Assembly: GCA_012934845.2 (NCBI GenBank)
Contig: WNNJ02002872.1
Coordinates: forward strand, 1-64,000
Direction: 5' to 3'
DNA length: 64,000 bases
Source: Pomphorhynchus laevis
Taxonomy: Eukaryota > Acanthocephala > Palaeacanthocephala > Echinorhynchida > Pomphorhynchidae
Shown here one piece after another: positions 24,601 through 33,649 of this stretch; within the stretch, counting starts at the first letter, position 1, and each line of letters starts with the position of its first letter. The notes under the pieces were generated by a model. That model had not been told where the DNA came from. It was given only the letters and a program-made list of their open reading frames with translations, and did no database searches. The position numbers and the translations under genes were made by a program.

Positions 24601-24635
24601 GCCGCGGACTGATCAGGATTGGCATTTATCGGCTG
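12700..24635 (-). CDS. FAST-kinase-family protein (FASTKD4/TBRG4-like), six exons, both ends missing
   Basis: FASTK-family proteins are mitochondrial RNA-binding factors that control stability and processing of mitochondrial transcripts. Six in-phase minus-strand exons: 24635-24321, 20789-20682, 20628-20467, 16088-15314, 13046-12898 and 12817-12700, all bounded by AG/GT, giving 542 continuous residues. Helical-repeat hallmarks visible: SLNHCQTLDDMKEVITSLSG in the first exon, RFLLAVYRLDD in the third, LLTAYAQCQRR and INNLIISFGRLRLRHEEIFD in the fourth, then MLWSLACLNIAEKDNF, which resembles human FASTKD4 LVWSLCVLQQAREAEL. WKLAALLKLLQLHNYYQ and KSLVVTKSGLII follow in the FAST_2-like region. The last visible exon ends in phase 1. 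No exon with a start codon or mitochondrial targeting peptide and no RAP-domain exon was found; human FASTKD4 is 631 residues. The introns hold fold-back MITEs, an antisense ubiquilin fragment and a retroelement. The exact family member is uncertain. Confidence 0.8.
13168..13378. mobile_element. Fold-back MITE, near complete
   Basis: Almost a perfect hairpin. It starts TTTTAAATAGTTGATACTG and AATTATTGGAGCTGGATC, passes through AAAGGAAAGAGGAAATT and GATATTTCGCTAACC, and then returns through the complements to CCTCTTTCCTTTGATCCAG. Lies in a FASTKD intron directly upstream of the 13046 exon. Non-coding, no transposase; arms are about 100 bp. Confidence 0.8.
13510..13562. repeat. MITE core fragment
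   Basis: Two tandem GTTAGCATCTTCA words followed by GTAATTTTCT, a fragment of the centre of the fold-back MITE family. Confidence 0.55.
13847..14006. mobile_element. Fold-back MITE, one arm shortened
   Basis: Contains AATTATTGGAGC, AACTTCTGTTAGCATCTTC, the centre AAAAAATTACTAATTTTTTG and the complete right arm through TTGATCCAATAATTATTTATC and GGATCAGCATCAACTATTT. The 40 bp that follow (AACATCGTCATAATATTT...) also follow the copy ending at 14986, so flank and element were duplicated together or inserted at repeated sequence. Confidence 0.75.
14073..14165 (+). repeat. 31-bp tandem repeat, three units
   Basis: Three head-to-tail 31-bp units (14073-14103, 14104-14134, 14135-14165) built on TATATGACAATCCACAAATG plus CAAAGAG; only two substitutions separate them. 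The array directly abuts the ubiquilin fragment, whose first codons ATGCAAAGA are the end of the last unit. Confidence 0.9.
14156..14473 (+). pseudogene. Ubiquilin (UBQLN/Dsk2) fragment, second STI1 region
   Basis: A 105-codon open frame reading EVSQFVNNPDLMRQTMEMIR, NPTTIQEITR, HDRALINLESLPSGYN, RIYRDFQEPMLNVAHEQFG and DNP. Human ubiquilin has [62 protein letters not shown] and GNPF. Ubiquilins shuttle ubiquitinated proteins to the proteasome through an N-terminal UBL and C-terminal UBA domain; neither is present here. The frame stops where the family continues (LPNPW). Being a fragment without flanking exons, antisense in an intron, and fused to a tandem repeat, it is most likely a gene fragment copy; an orphan exon of a real gene is possible. 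The absence of stops argues for a recent origin. Confidence 0.8.
14762..14986. mobile_element. Fold-back MITE, complete copy
   Basis: The most complete member: arms of about 105 bp run from TTTTAAATAGTTGATACTG to the complement TAAACTATTTAAAA. The centre is AGAAAATTACAAGAAGATAAA. Nested within each arm is a small hairpin (GCTAAC...GTTAGC). It lies in the FASTKD intron between the 15314 and 13046 exons. Confidence 0.8.
16089..16900. other. FASTKD intron, AT-rich simple sequence
   Basis: Contains a dense block of TA/ATATT microsatellite-like sequence at about 16260-16470. No element or gene recognised. Confidence 0.6.
16930..17600. repeat. Degenerate tandem repeats
   Basis: Two related modules. 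A unit with AACAGTCGACCACTGT and ATTCCACGTTTA occurs near 16955 and again near 17075. A unit with GTCTCCTC, TATTCCTA, CCCCAATAGAGGTAGAAA and TTATTGGTTATCT occurs near 17190, 17290 and 17440, spacing roughly 110-160 bp. The units are diverged, so the array is old. It sits in a FASTKD intron. Confidence 0.6.
17860..18330 (-). pseudogene. Possible decayed small GTPase (Ras-like) sequence
   Basis: On the minus strand, in shifting frames, I read AKNAFNNVKKV near 18140, GFPILLVGNKVSLTAGTEQ near 18025 and VDANIAGDIQEIRKIY near 17880. The middle piece resembles the guanine-specificity NKxD loop of Ras-family GTPases (fPilLvGNKvdL), with D replaced by S, and the order of the three pieces fits Ras. The P-loop and switch regions are not recognisable. 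This could be chance; treat as a weak hint. Confidence 0.2.
18331..20466. other. FASTKD intron, AT-rich, nothing recognised
   Basis: Low-complexity A/T sequence with no motif I can assign; dense ATATT tracts at about 19240-19380. Confidence 0.5.
20868..21010. repeat. Cluster of four short hairpins
   Basis: Successive short palindromes: CGGGACT...AGTCCCG (20877-20895 area), GGGACTATGCATATAGTCC (20929-20947 area), TCCGGATTTTATATCCG, and CAGGACTATTGCAATCCCG. The first and last are each followed by the same tail (GTA, then AAAATTCT, then AGTAAAT). Loops and stems vary while the GGGACTA word is kept. Confidence 0.6.
21250..21292 (-). ncRNA. Possible minimal hammerhead-like motif (PLE type)
   Basis: On the minus strand: CCGATGA, AGGTTTAAAAACC, GAAACGTT. 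The inner part is a GGTT/AACC hairpin flanked by the two hammerhead core boxes, with one change (CCGATGA for CTGATGA). Very short stem III versions of the form GAAACGTH are known from Penelope-like elements. On its own this motif is short and the call is tentative. Confidence 0.35.
21736..21768. repeat. 14-bp perfect hairpin
   Basis: TTAACGAGACATGA (21736-21749), loop TAATC, then the exact complement at 21755-21768. A second hairpin, GATTAGTGC/GCACTAATC, lies at about 21903-21926. No T-tract terminator context or gene end is nearby on either strand. Confidence 0.7.
22090..23823 (-). mobile_element. 5'-truncated RT retroelement in a FASTKD intron
   Basis: Reading the minus strand from 23740 down: NPSKCKILL and NGIKVIGSFIG (post-catalytic RT region), then KDPLKRNGLIEPKWFQRLDS, IISQILPGITGNYS and a KCGKLGIEKPSEYTSEEYS block. 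Next are FDNPSTASERQARLDIVFK and VFNPIDPSN. Last is a C-terminal tail with KRNEYLE and FQFIPLVISATG like that at 1-338. The ARLDIV...VFNP section resembles a PD-(D/E)XK-type nuclease arrangement. Several frame breaks; no active enzyme expected. The 5' end, at 23742-23823, is not element sequence but a copy of a FASTKD exon. Confidence 0.65.
23742..23823 (-). repeat. 82-bp copy of the FASTKD exon fused to the retroelement
   Basis: Matches 24421-24503, inside the 24635-24321 exon, with a few substitutions and a one-base indel. Same orientation. The duplicated peptide NNPDSLIEI and TEDIQ.EST runs in frame into retroelement codons (INDVINPSKCKILL). Confidence 0.85.
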
Positions 24636-24782
24636 CTACAATAAAAAATTAATCTTAAAAATTTTGATAGGCTTGTTCAAGCACATTATTTTTCGTATCA
24701 AAAATAATCAAAACAAAATTGTATCGCTAATCTGTATCAGAAAATTTAATATTTACGCTAACCATAATATTTATGATAATAA

Positions 24783-24888
24783 ATATAATATTTATTAATA
24801 TTAATATTAATATAATATTTATTAATATTAATATTAATATAATATTTATTAATATTAATATTAATATAATATTTATTACTTTAATATT
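24783..24888. repeat. 27-bp AT-rich tandem repeat
   Basis: About three and a half units of ATAATATTTATTAATATT plus AATATTAAT, nearly identical to each other. Confidence 0.8.
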
Positions 24889-25495
24889 TATAAAAGTGAT
24901 ATTATCGTTTAATATTTATCACTTTTAAGTTGTAAACCAATGTAACATTTCATTGGAATTTAATTTCTCATTTTCATTTGCAAAATCGAAAATCGACATG
25001 AGAGCTAAATCAACCATAAAATCTACTTATATACTAATATATCATTATGAAAAAAATATTTTCATAATTATATTTCCTAATTGCACAATTTTGAAATTAT
25101 ATTAAATTTTGTAAATCGCTGATCATTTGAAAAATATATATAAATTTATATTTTTATATATAAATTTTTAATTTGGTTTTCATTATAACATTAATTCATT
25201 AATATCAAATTATATAAATCTGATAATAGCAAATATCTCGGTGTGAGTTAATCAACCATTAATTAGAAGATAAGTGGTTATTGTTCTCAATCATTGTATA
25301 AAAAGTATTTAGAACTAAGTAAATTGAAATTTTTAATTTAAATATAAACAATTTACATCAATTTATTAAATTGAAATTTTTGGAGCGAAATTAACAACGA
25401 AAATATTTTTAAAGTGCAGTCATTTTAACGTGCAGTCAACTTATCAATGATAAATGATTTTTCGAATATTATATTAGAGACTGAATCCGTTACAC
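24889..25495. other. AT-rich spacer upstream of the first visible FASTKD exon
   Basis: This interval should contain the FASTKD start exon or intron. A 31-codon minus-strand open stretch near 25035-24940 begins with ATG, but nothing about it looks like a mitochondrial presequence. Nothing else recognised. Confidence 0.4.
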
Positions 25496-28400
25496 CGCGG
25501 ATTAGACAATGGACGAAAAGGCGGAAGAGAGTCACGGAAACCTGTTTCCTTTCAGCAGTGATGTTGGATCATCAAAGGATATCGGGAACGGGAGATATCC
25601 AATCAGCAAAATTACTCTAATGACTACAACGGCATATTAGACAATGAACGAAAAGGCGGAATAGAGTCTCGGAGACCTGTCTCCTTACAGTAGCGATGTT
25701 GGATCATCAAAGGATATCGGGAACGGGAGATAACCGAACAAGCAAACGAAGACAATGAAAATGACAAGTAAAAAATTTATAAAATATAAATCAAATGCAA
25801 AGAACAATGGTCAACTCACCATTGACCGAAAGAGTTTTCATTGTCGGGTGCCGTGTGATCGGGCAGTTGTATGGAGACAGCGAAAGTGGCATCAACATCC
25901 GAAGCGGGCTAGGGTTCATTAGGAACGTGGATTGTCATCTCGCTGGCGGGAAAGGAACCAGAATTAGTTGAAGATATGGCCTTATTCAATCTTGAAATAG
26001 TCGGAGTGACTTCTCTTCACTATTCTGGAACTGAAACTAAACTTTCGGATCAAGGATGGATCTTGAACTATCCGGGAGTTACCAACGGAAAGCGAATACA
26101 GGTGGGTGTAGGGATACTTACAAGTCCCCGTTTGTCGTTCGCGGTAGAGAGGTTTAATTCAGTGAACGAAAGGTTGGCGTCTTCGAGACTTATAGTATAA
26201 GAGGGAAAGGGGATAATTGTTGTATATGCGTATTCTTCTAACATTATCTTTGAATACGCAGATTTTGTGGAATATCTTCAGTCTCTGCTTGATTGTACTC
26301 CTGTTAAAGATTTCCTCGTTCTGCTAGGTAACTTCAATGCTCATGTTATTAGCGACAGTAGCCATTATCTTTGAATACGCAGATTTTGTGGAATATCTTC
26401 AGTCTCTGCTTGATTGTACTCCTGTTAAAGATTTCCTCGTTCTATTAGGTAACTTCAATGCTCATGTTATTAGCGACAGTAGCACTTGGAATGGAGTGTT
26501 GGGGAGGAACGGACTATCTAACCTAAATGCGAGTGGTGTTGAATTATTGCACGTTTGTTCGCGTGACAATTTGTGCATAACCAACATTATGTTTGAACAT
26601 AAGGAGATTCATAGATGCACATGGCATCAAGATTCTTTCAGTCAAAGATCAATGATCGATTTTGTAATCGTTTCATCTGATCTGCGACGTTATGTTCTGG
26701 ACACTCGTGTGAAGAGAGGAGCTGAGCTGTCAACCGATCACTACTTTGTAGTTAGTAAAATTCGATAGCAGGACCGGATGCTAGACAAGCCTGGTAAACC
26801 TAAACGTTGTGTGAGGGCGAGATGGGAGCGTCTAGCAGATGTTTCTGTCAAAGAAAGATTTTCTGGCTACATCCGGGAGGATTTCTCTTGGTTGGCAGAA
26901 GAGGTGATGAGCATTGATCAGGAATGGGAGATGTTCAGATCCTCGCTTGCCAAAGCAACTGTGAAAAGTTGTGTATCGAAGGCATAGGTGCTTGTCGCGG
27001 AGGAAATACTCGAACTGCTTGGTGGACACCAACAGTTAGAGTTTTTGTCCGACAGAATAAGCTGGTTTATAAGGCAACTTTGTTAGATATACTAGTGGAA
27101 GCTGTCGACATTTACCGAATAGCAAAGAGAGCATCAGCTCCAGCGGATACTGAAGCGAAGAAAACGGCTTGGGAGAAGTTTGGAGAGCACTTAATACTTG
27201 ATTATAGGTCAGCTTCAAAGATGTTCTGGAAGACTATCAGGAACCGTGGTGTTGGAAAGCAGAAAATTCCTCAAAATGTCTATGACAAGAGAGGATCTAT
27301 GCTGACTGACATTGAAGAAAATCTTGGTTGTTGGAAAGGACATTTTAAGAGTCTCCTTAGTCCGATGGATATGCCTTCTCTTGGAGAAGTAGAGCCCTTA
27401 GAATCAACAAACGAGCTCATCTCTTTGAAAGAGGTCATTGCTGTTCTTAAAAACTTCGTAATGGCAAGTCTTCTGGAGTAGACGATATTCGACCTGAAAC
27501 GTTAAAGGTTCTCGACGTTGTTGACATAAAGTGGCTAACACGGATCTTCAACATTTCCTTGAAGTCGGGCAAGGTTCCAAGTGAGTGGCGAACTGGGGAG
27601 GTGGTACCGATCTTTAAGAAAGGTGATCAAAGAGTATGTTCCAATTATCGGGGCATTACTCTTCTTAGCCAAACTGGTAAGCTATTTGCTAGGATTCTTG
27701 AGTTAAGGATACGGTCTATAGCTGAGAGACTGTTGCAAGAGGAACAGTGAGGCTTTCGCCCAGGTCGTGGAACTACGGATCAGCTCTTTACTCTCTTAAC
27801 TAACCTTGAACGGTTTTGGGACTTCGCTTAACCGGTCTACATGTGTTTTGTAAATTTGGAGAAGGCGTTCGACCGAGTTTCGTGAGAGAGGTTGTGTGAG
27901 GTACTAAGAGAGTATGGAGTACCACACTATCTTCAGGTGGCTGTGGCTTCTCTGTATGAACAAAGTATGAGTTGTGCTCGTGTTCTAGGTAGGAAGTCTG
28001 AATCTTTACCGGTAGGCCTTAGGCTACGTCAGGGTTGTCCTTTGTCTCCACTTTTGTTCCTTGTTAACATGGACAAAATTTCGAGAAGGGGTGCTCTGAC
28101 GGATGTCGGTCTTCAGTTCAGTTCCATCAGGATAGCATCTCTGCATTTTGCAGATGACGTTGCTTTGTTGGCTTCTGGTCCTGAGGACTTACAATGTCTA
28201 CTAGATCGATTCACGATGGAATGCTAAGCGACAGTGGTGTTGGTTAGTACCTCCAAGACTGTCTCTATGTGCTCGTCTCGGATTCAGTTGCCAATGTCAA
28301 TCCGGATTGGAGAAAAGGTTCTTCCTGATATGAAGGATTTCAAATATCTTGGGGTATTGTTCTCGAGGGACAGCAGGAACATCAAGGAGATAAAGAAGCG

Positions 28401-28980
28401 GATTTTTGCAGCTAACGCAGCAATGTGTATGTCGTGGTGAAGCGGGAATTTAGTCTACAGGTGAAGCTTATGGTTTACCACGCAATATTCGTTCCTATAT
28501 TAACCTATGGCTATGAACTTTGGGTTGTGACCGAAATGATAATATCTCGGATACAGGGGACCAAAATGAGGTTCTTTCGCGGTGTGCCCTGTCTTAGCCT
28601 GAGATGAGGTTAGGAATTCGGTCTTGAGATGGACTTGAAGTAAAGTCGCCGCTTCTCTACATCGAAGAAAGTTAAGTGAGATGGATAGGACAAGTTCTAA
28701 GGATGTCTTGGGATCGCCTTTCTCGAGGGTTTTTCAGGTCGGACTCTCTGGAAATAGAACTCGAGGTAGACCTCGGTCCAGGTGGAAAGATCAAATCTCG
28801 AAACTGGCCGAAGACCGCATTGGGCTATCTGAAAGAGAACTCTGGTCTGTCGCGCAGGATCGCGATGTCTGGAGTAGTTTGATTCGTGCACTGCATCCAT
28901 GACCCGACACCCGGACCAGTGATTGACATGGAAAATATTGTATATTGTTTGGTTTTCTTATCAAGAAATTGTTGTTGTAT
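25496..28980 (+). mobile_element. RTE/Rex3-like LINE, near full length, decayed
   Basis: Non-LTR retrotransposon copying itself by target-primed reverse transcription. Domains in order: endonuclease (IVGVTSLHYSGTETKLSDQG at 25.99 kb, VLLGNFNAH at 26.44 kb, IDFVIVSSDLR, then STDHY near 26.74 kb); linker (MLDKPGKPKR, GACRGGNTRTAWWTP); RT (VPIFKKGDQRVCSNYRGITL at 27.6 kb, GFRPGRGTTDQL, FVNLEKAFDRV, GLRLRQGCPLSPLLFLV, HFADDVALLA at 28.15 kb, FKYLGVLFS); and C-terminal part (LTYGYELWVV, LRWIGQVLRM, SLIRALHP). Frame breaks include stops after SRLIV (about 26200), before QDRMLDKPG (26767), after KEVIAVLKNFV (frameshift near 27470), EEQ-stop-GFRPG (27748) and MEC-stop (28227), so it is inactive. A 121-bp tandem duplication at 26242-26483 shifts frame. 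The 3' tail is TTGTTGT-rich, as in RTE elements. It closely resembles a family I know from teleost fish; clade naming is from memory. Confidence 0.8.
25501..25745 (+). repeat. Two 135-bp monomers in the LINE 5' region
   Basis: ATTAGACAATGGACGAAAAG at 25501 recurs at 25636 with one change, and GTTGGATCATCAAAGGATAT with GGGAACGGGAGAT recurs in each. This is a tandem 5' UTR monomer layout, a promoter arrangement known in some LINEs. Confidence 0.75.
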
Positions 28981-29014
28981 CTATGCAATTGTGCTAGTCA
29001 TTAGACTTGTTTAC

Positions 29015-29500
29015 CTAAACTCTGATTCTTCAGACAATATCCTCTCAACTCCGATCAATGATGCAACCTTGCTTCTGGAGTACAGAAAGTCTAATTCGCA
29101 TATATCAAGCTACTTGATATTAGATCGTAGAGCTAACTATCGTTCCATGAACATAATGAGTTCCTAAAACTCATTATGTTCATTTCCGATTTCCCCTATC
29201 AGGCTCTTTATGTACATATATACAGAATATTGAGATCGATAGCGTTAGTGGAAGTATATTTCCAGCGTATTTTCATCAGAATACCATAAACTGCTTTTTG
29301 CAAACAAAGTATTTTTGTTTACTTATGTTACTTGAAACTTACGATGAAAGATAGTTAGCTTTACGATCTAATATCAAGTAGCCTAAATGCGAATTAGACT
29401 ACCCCCGAAGCAAGGTTGCATCATTGATCCGAGTTGAGAAGATATTGTCTGAAGAGTGGAACTCATCACAGAGCTCATTATGTTCAGTTGATAATGAGTT
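29015..29500. repeat. Fold-back: 120-bp inverted repeat with nested hairpin
   Basis: 29022-29143 (CTTCAGACAATATC, GATGCAACCTTGCTTC, TACTTGATATTAGATCGTA) is the reverse complement of 29347-29467 at about 85 percent identity. Between the arms lies GAACATAATGAGT, a 7-base loop and its exact complement (about 29148-29180). Non-coding; looks like a non-autonomous fold-back element. Confidence 0.7.
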
Positions 29501-30229
29501 CAGTTGAACCTCATGGAATTCAACGAATAAATTTTACTAAAATCTGATCGACGTTCATATACAACACACAAAAATCACTAAGGAAGTCACAGTTACCTAT
29601 AGGTATCTCAGAATACTCTAGAAGCAGTTCACTCAATTTTGTCTGAGCACAGGGTTAAATAAATTATCCGGATCCACATCACACATATGTGATGAGTATA
29701 CATTCCAAACATTTCTGATAAATGTTGAGTGAATAGAAAATTCGTAGTACCTAGACCGCATTATTTTTCTACAGATCCTCAATTATTAACCTTAAATTGT
29801 CGATTCAAGTATCCTTCTGAATAACTTCTTGGGAAATCTACGATAATTAATATATTTATAGTTGGCTCAGGCACACATTTCGATTGCGTCTCTTGAGGAT
29901 AAAGATCACCATTTAGGTTTACCAATCAGTAGGTTAATTTTGTTTTAAGGAACGTTAAACTCTTTTTTAAGTTAATTCCACTAACATTTCTTTTGGTAAG
30001 TTAGCCTAAATCTCGAGTTGTCTAATGCAGTTTTTGGAATCTGCTGCTTTATGTACAAAAATAATTGATTTTCCTCTTATACATCTAAGGAGCTGACACC
30101 AAATAAAATTGTAAAAGCTTACCAAACTTAGATTATAGCCTTCTCTGTTTCAATAGCTGCTAAAGTCAAAGATCTCTTTAATATCCGGTACTTATCTACA
30201 TATTGGAAATGTTGTTTTAAAAATTACAG
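29501..30229. other. Spacer, nothing recognised
   Basis: No coding or repeat structure assigned between the fold-back element and the truncated LINE. Confidence 0.5.
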
Positions 30230-30655
30230 TAGACCGAGGATACAGGCGACCGAAATGAGGTTCTTTCGTGGTGTGACCGGTCATAGCCTTAGAGATAAGG
30301 TTAGGAATTTAGTCATCCGGGATGGACTCGGAGTAAAGTCGCTTCATCTCCACATCGAAGAAAGTCAGCTGAGGTGGCTAGGACACGTTCTGATAATGTC
30401 TAGGGATCGCCTTCTTCGGAGGATTTTCAAGCTGGACTCTCTAAAAAGAGACCTAGAGGTAGACCTCGATACAGGTGGAGAGATCAAATCTCGAAAATGG
30501 CCAAAGACCGCCTTGGGCTATATGAAAAAGAACTCAGGTCTGTCGCCCAAGATTGCGATATTTGTAGTAGTTTGGTTCGTACACTGCCTCCACGACCCGA
30601 CACCCCGACCATTGTTTTTCTCTTGTCAAAAAAATTGTTGTTGCTCTTAAAAATT
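30230..30655 (+). mobile_element. 5'-truncated RTE/Rex3-like LINE
   Basis: Encodes the C-terminal end only: MRFFRGVTGHSLRDKVRNLV, LHLHIEESQLRWLGHVLIMS, then, after a frameshift near 30435, RWRDQISKMAKDRLGL and SSLVRTLPPRPDTP. It matches 28.55-28.98 kb and ends in the same TTGTTGTTG tail. TTAAAAATTA occurs just before (about 30214) and just after (about 30649) the element, a plausible target-site duplication. Confidence 0.8.
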
Positions 30656-31196
30656 ATCTTCATCACACAAACGGCTTTCTGCATGGTTACTTTCGACTAT
30701 TCAATGATGATTCCCATCAAAAATAGTACCCACCCTCTTTGAACAGGCTTGACGAGCAAAGTTTTGAACGTAAATCATTACTGTTATAAATTATCTACTT
30801 CTAACAACTGAGTAAAGTTTCATTAATGTAATTGAAGCCCTTCTGACTGTTGATTATGCCAAACTTCGTTTTATATTCTTTATAATAAGAGTAATTTGGT
30901 TATTATGTTGTAAATCTGTTAAATCAATCGAGAAATTTACGGTAAGATTAAAGAACGTCAAATACTGTCTTTAAGTAACACATCGAAGCAGCGTTCAAAG
31001 AGATACGCAACAAAAGCTAACATATTCAAACCGATTTATTTATAACTTGAAGGAAAAATTCTGATTGATTGTTGGGAAATTATTACACAAAGATTTTTCA
31101 ACATAATATTGTAATAATATTGTTGTAATGACTGTAGCCATAAAGGCTGTTTTGTCATCTCACAAAATTAATCAGCGGAATGAAATAAAGCATAAA
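30656..31196. other. Spacer, nothing recognised
   Basis: AT-rich; no ORF or repeat I can assign. Confidence 0.45.
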
Positions 31197-31690
31197 CGTT
31201 TGAAGAATACAGCTATTCCCAAATGATGACAGGTATTTTTGATAACGTGATAGATTAGGAATGTGAAACCGCCAAAAATACAATAGCTAAACATATTCAA
31301 GTCGTAAAGATGGTCTGACAAACAAACTTAAAGAAATACTATTGAACAATTTGACAAGTCAAATGAAAGGATATTGATCGCGTAGGCTCAATTGAGCATC
31401 TGCAATCCAGAAAGGAGCCAAACGCTTACTTGACGATCTATCCCTGGATTCGATAACATTTTAGAGAAGCCCGCTTTACACTCGCACTGCTCGATATGAC
31501 AATCGAAGTATAGGATTACGACTGCCATTAAATTAAATAACTAAACCAAACGTATGACATATGTAGCCACATCTCAAATTTACCTCAATTGCATCAATAG
31601 GGTAGCCATCACGTTTTTGAATCATGTACTACTTGTTAACGAGATCGTGAAAAAGTAGTTGAGATATCAATGTAATCAAGCTGATACATT
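31197..31690 (+). mobile_element. Fragment of the FASTKD-intron retroelement family
   Basis: About 490 bp reading as the reverse complement of 22800-23290 at about 95 percent identity by eye (for example EEYSYSQMM and the words TCGATATGACAATCGAAG and GAGAAGCCCGCTTTACAC). The two copies are therefore the same family, truncated at both ends here. Frames are broken. Confidence 0.8.
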
Positions 31691-31828
31691 GTCAACGAGA
31701 TTTGTACGGTTTACCAGACATCTCCCACACCATTTTGACGACGTTTTAATATATTTTTGAGGTCGTTCATCTCTCCGAGTACATGGAAAGGACGGTGAAA
31801 CACCATAGTCAATCAATAGCCTAACCAA

Positions 31829-32301
31829 CTACTTGAAAAGAATATCAAATATAGAGGGGAGCAATGATCGGAAGTAATTTCGAATCAGGTACAGAGTACG
31901 GCGGGCAGTAGCACAAATATGACTGGTGTGCATCGATGTCTTAAGCGAGGAGGAGATTATAATCCCCAGGTTACGAACATGATCGTGATATGGAATTTTA
32001 TTCGAATCAATAAAATAATCAGACGATACGGCAGACTTACATATTCGAAAATGAACATATTTAGAGGTGTTTACGACCAATCTGGTTAACACACACCATG
32101 AGTGTATCGTGCAGAGATCATGATGAAGATCACTCCTATCTGAATCACTGCGAAACCTCGCCATATCTTCGGATCAACAGTGAATGCCAATAACAAACAG
32201 ACCATTTTGGTCAACACAGTGTTAGGAAGCACATTAAACAGCAATGGTCCAAGAACAGTGCCTTGAGGAACACCACATTTGAGTGATGGAGTTGTTGACA
32301 T
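31829..32301 (-). mobile_element. LINE RT fragment (CR1/jockey-like)
   Basis: Minus-strand pieces KCGVPQGTVLGPLLFNVL (32280-32225 area) and LVVNTSKYVHFRICKS with YHDHVRNLGIIISSSL (about 32070-31935) correspond to the RT motif preceding the catalytic aspartates and the thumb region of jockey/CR1-type LINEs. The catalytic ADD box is not readable. Frame shift between the pieces. Confidence 0.55.
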
Positions 32302-32799
32302 AGTATTGCATGCACGTACTTGAAAGCACCGAGAAGATAAGAAGCACTTAATAATATTGCAATATTATTCTTGCAAAAAGAGAACGCAGTACTCTCGACT
32401 GACTAAAGTTCTGCTAAGTAATATCTGATTGAAAAAGCAGCCATTGGGATAAGCTGAGAAATTTCAGTGAAAGTCAAACCCTGCAAATTGTCGCCCAATT
32501 GACAACTGAAATATACCAATTGTCTCGTGATGACTGGATTTCTTCAAGTTATTTGCCTTATGTTGAATATCACTTCACTACAGTCGTTCTTAAACACTGA
32601 TATGTGGTTGAGAAGGGTACCAGGCCACATTGATACCCCCAAATATGATTACCGGTGAGCAACGAAGAAATTGTAAAAGAAGGTAAATTTTCATTTTTTA
32701 AATAAGAAAATTTAAGCGGAGCTATAAACATTTCATTTTTTGTGATGAGTGTGCCGCAAAAATTTAAAGAGCTCAATATTGTCGCCGGTGGTGTTATTA
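32302..32799. other. Spacer between two LINE fragments
   Basis: Possibly the upstream remainder of the minus-strand LINE fragment; no motif is readable. Confidence 0.35.
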
Positions 32800-33560
32800 G
32801 GATTTACTTTTAAAGCTTTTCATACTGTAGATAGAAAATTATTCATAAAAAAGCTAACGATCTTATACAATTTAGACAATAAATAGCTTAGTGCATATTA
32901 CAAATACTTGACACTAATCATGTCAAAAGTTTTGACGGTATTTCATACTCAAATTATATTAACCACACAATTGGCGTTTCTCATGGCGACCCAATTAGGC
33001 CAGTACTGCTTTCCTACTTGATCTTCTTGATTATCCCCGATAATTTAGAAATGACATAAAATTAATTCTGTATGCTGACGACTTGCTAATTTTTTCGTTG
33101 TATTTTTTAATGCTTGTCCGCTCTCTATTAATGATTCAAGCACCTATTGTCGAGATTACGTAATGGCGATAAATGCACGTATGTCGAAAGCAATTAAATT
33201 CCACAAAGGTGGCCCTATATCGTGTAACGACCGATTGTTATATCGGCGAAATACAGTTTTGCTCTAATGTTATACTTGGTAATAACATCACGATCGGCTT
33301 GAACGTAACATCTAAATAAATGTTTTAAGGTGTCTACTGCACTTAGTTTGTCGGCAGGTGTCCGTAAGCTTTAAATAAGCTCTAACGTATTTTAGGGTCA
33401 TGCTCGATCCAGTTTTGACTTATGGCTTGCTAGTGTTTTGGAAGGATCTAAAGTCACGTAACTTTTAACAGTTAGATGCTTGCAAGTAAATAAATTGATC
33501 GCTGTTTCCGTTCATTGTCATTCGTCTCACGTTCAATACTTTCAAACCAAACAATATTTT
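32800..33560 (+). mobile_element. Decayed LINE RT fragment
   Basis: In shifting plus-strand frames: KAFHTVDRKLF (32812 on), NHTIGVSHGDPIRPVLL (about 32960), ILYADDLLIFS (about 33065), QIKFHKGGPI (about 33190) and DPVLTYGLLVFWKDL (about 33405). The order (GVxxGDPxxPxL, YADD, FxKGG, LTYG) is that of a non-LTR RT and its C-terminal extension. Many frame breaks. Confidence 0.5.
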
Positions 33561-33649
33561 ATCCCGAAGTGAGTATTAAGTTGGCTTCGCTGTCAACGAT
33601 ACATTTAGAATAACACATACAGTTTTGGTTACTTAGTAATATTTTACTT

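Noticed and set aside
24940-25035. 31-codon ATG-started frame as FASTKD first exon
   Set aside because: No basic/amphipathic mitochondrial presequence and no donor in the right phase.
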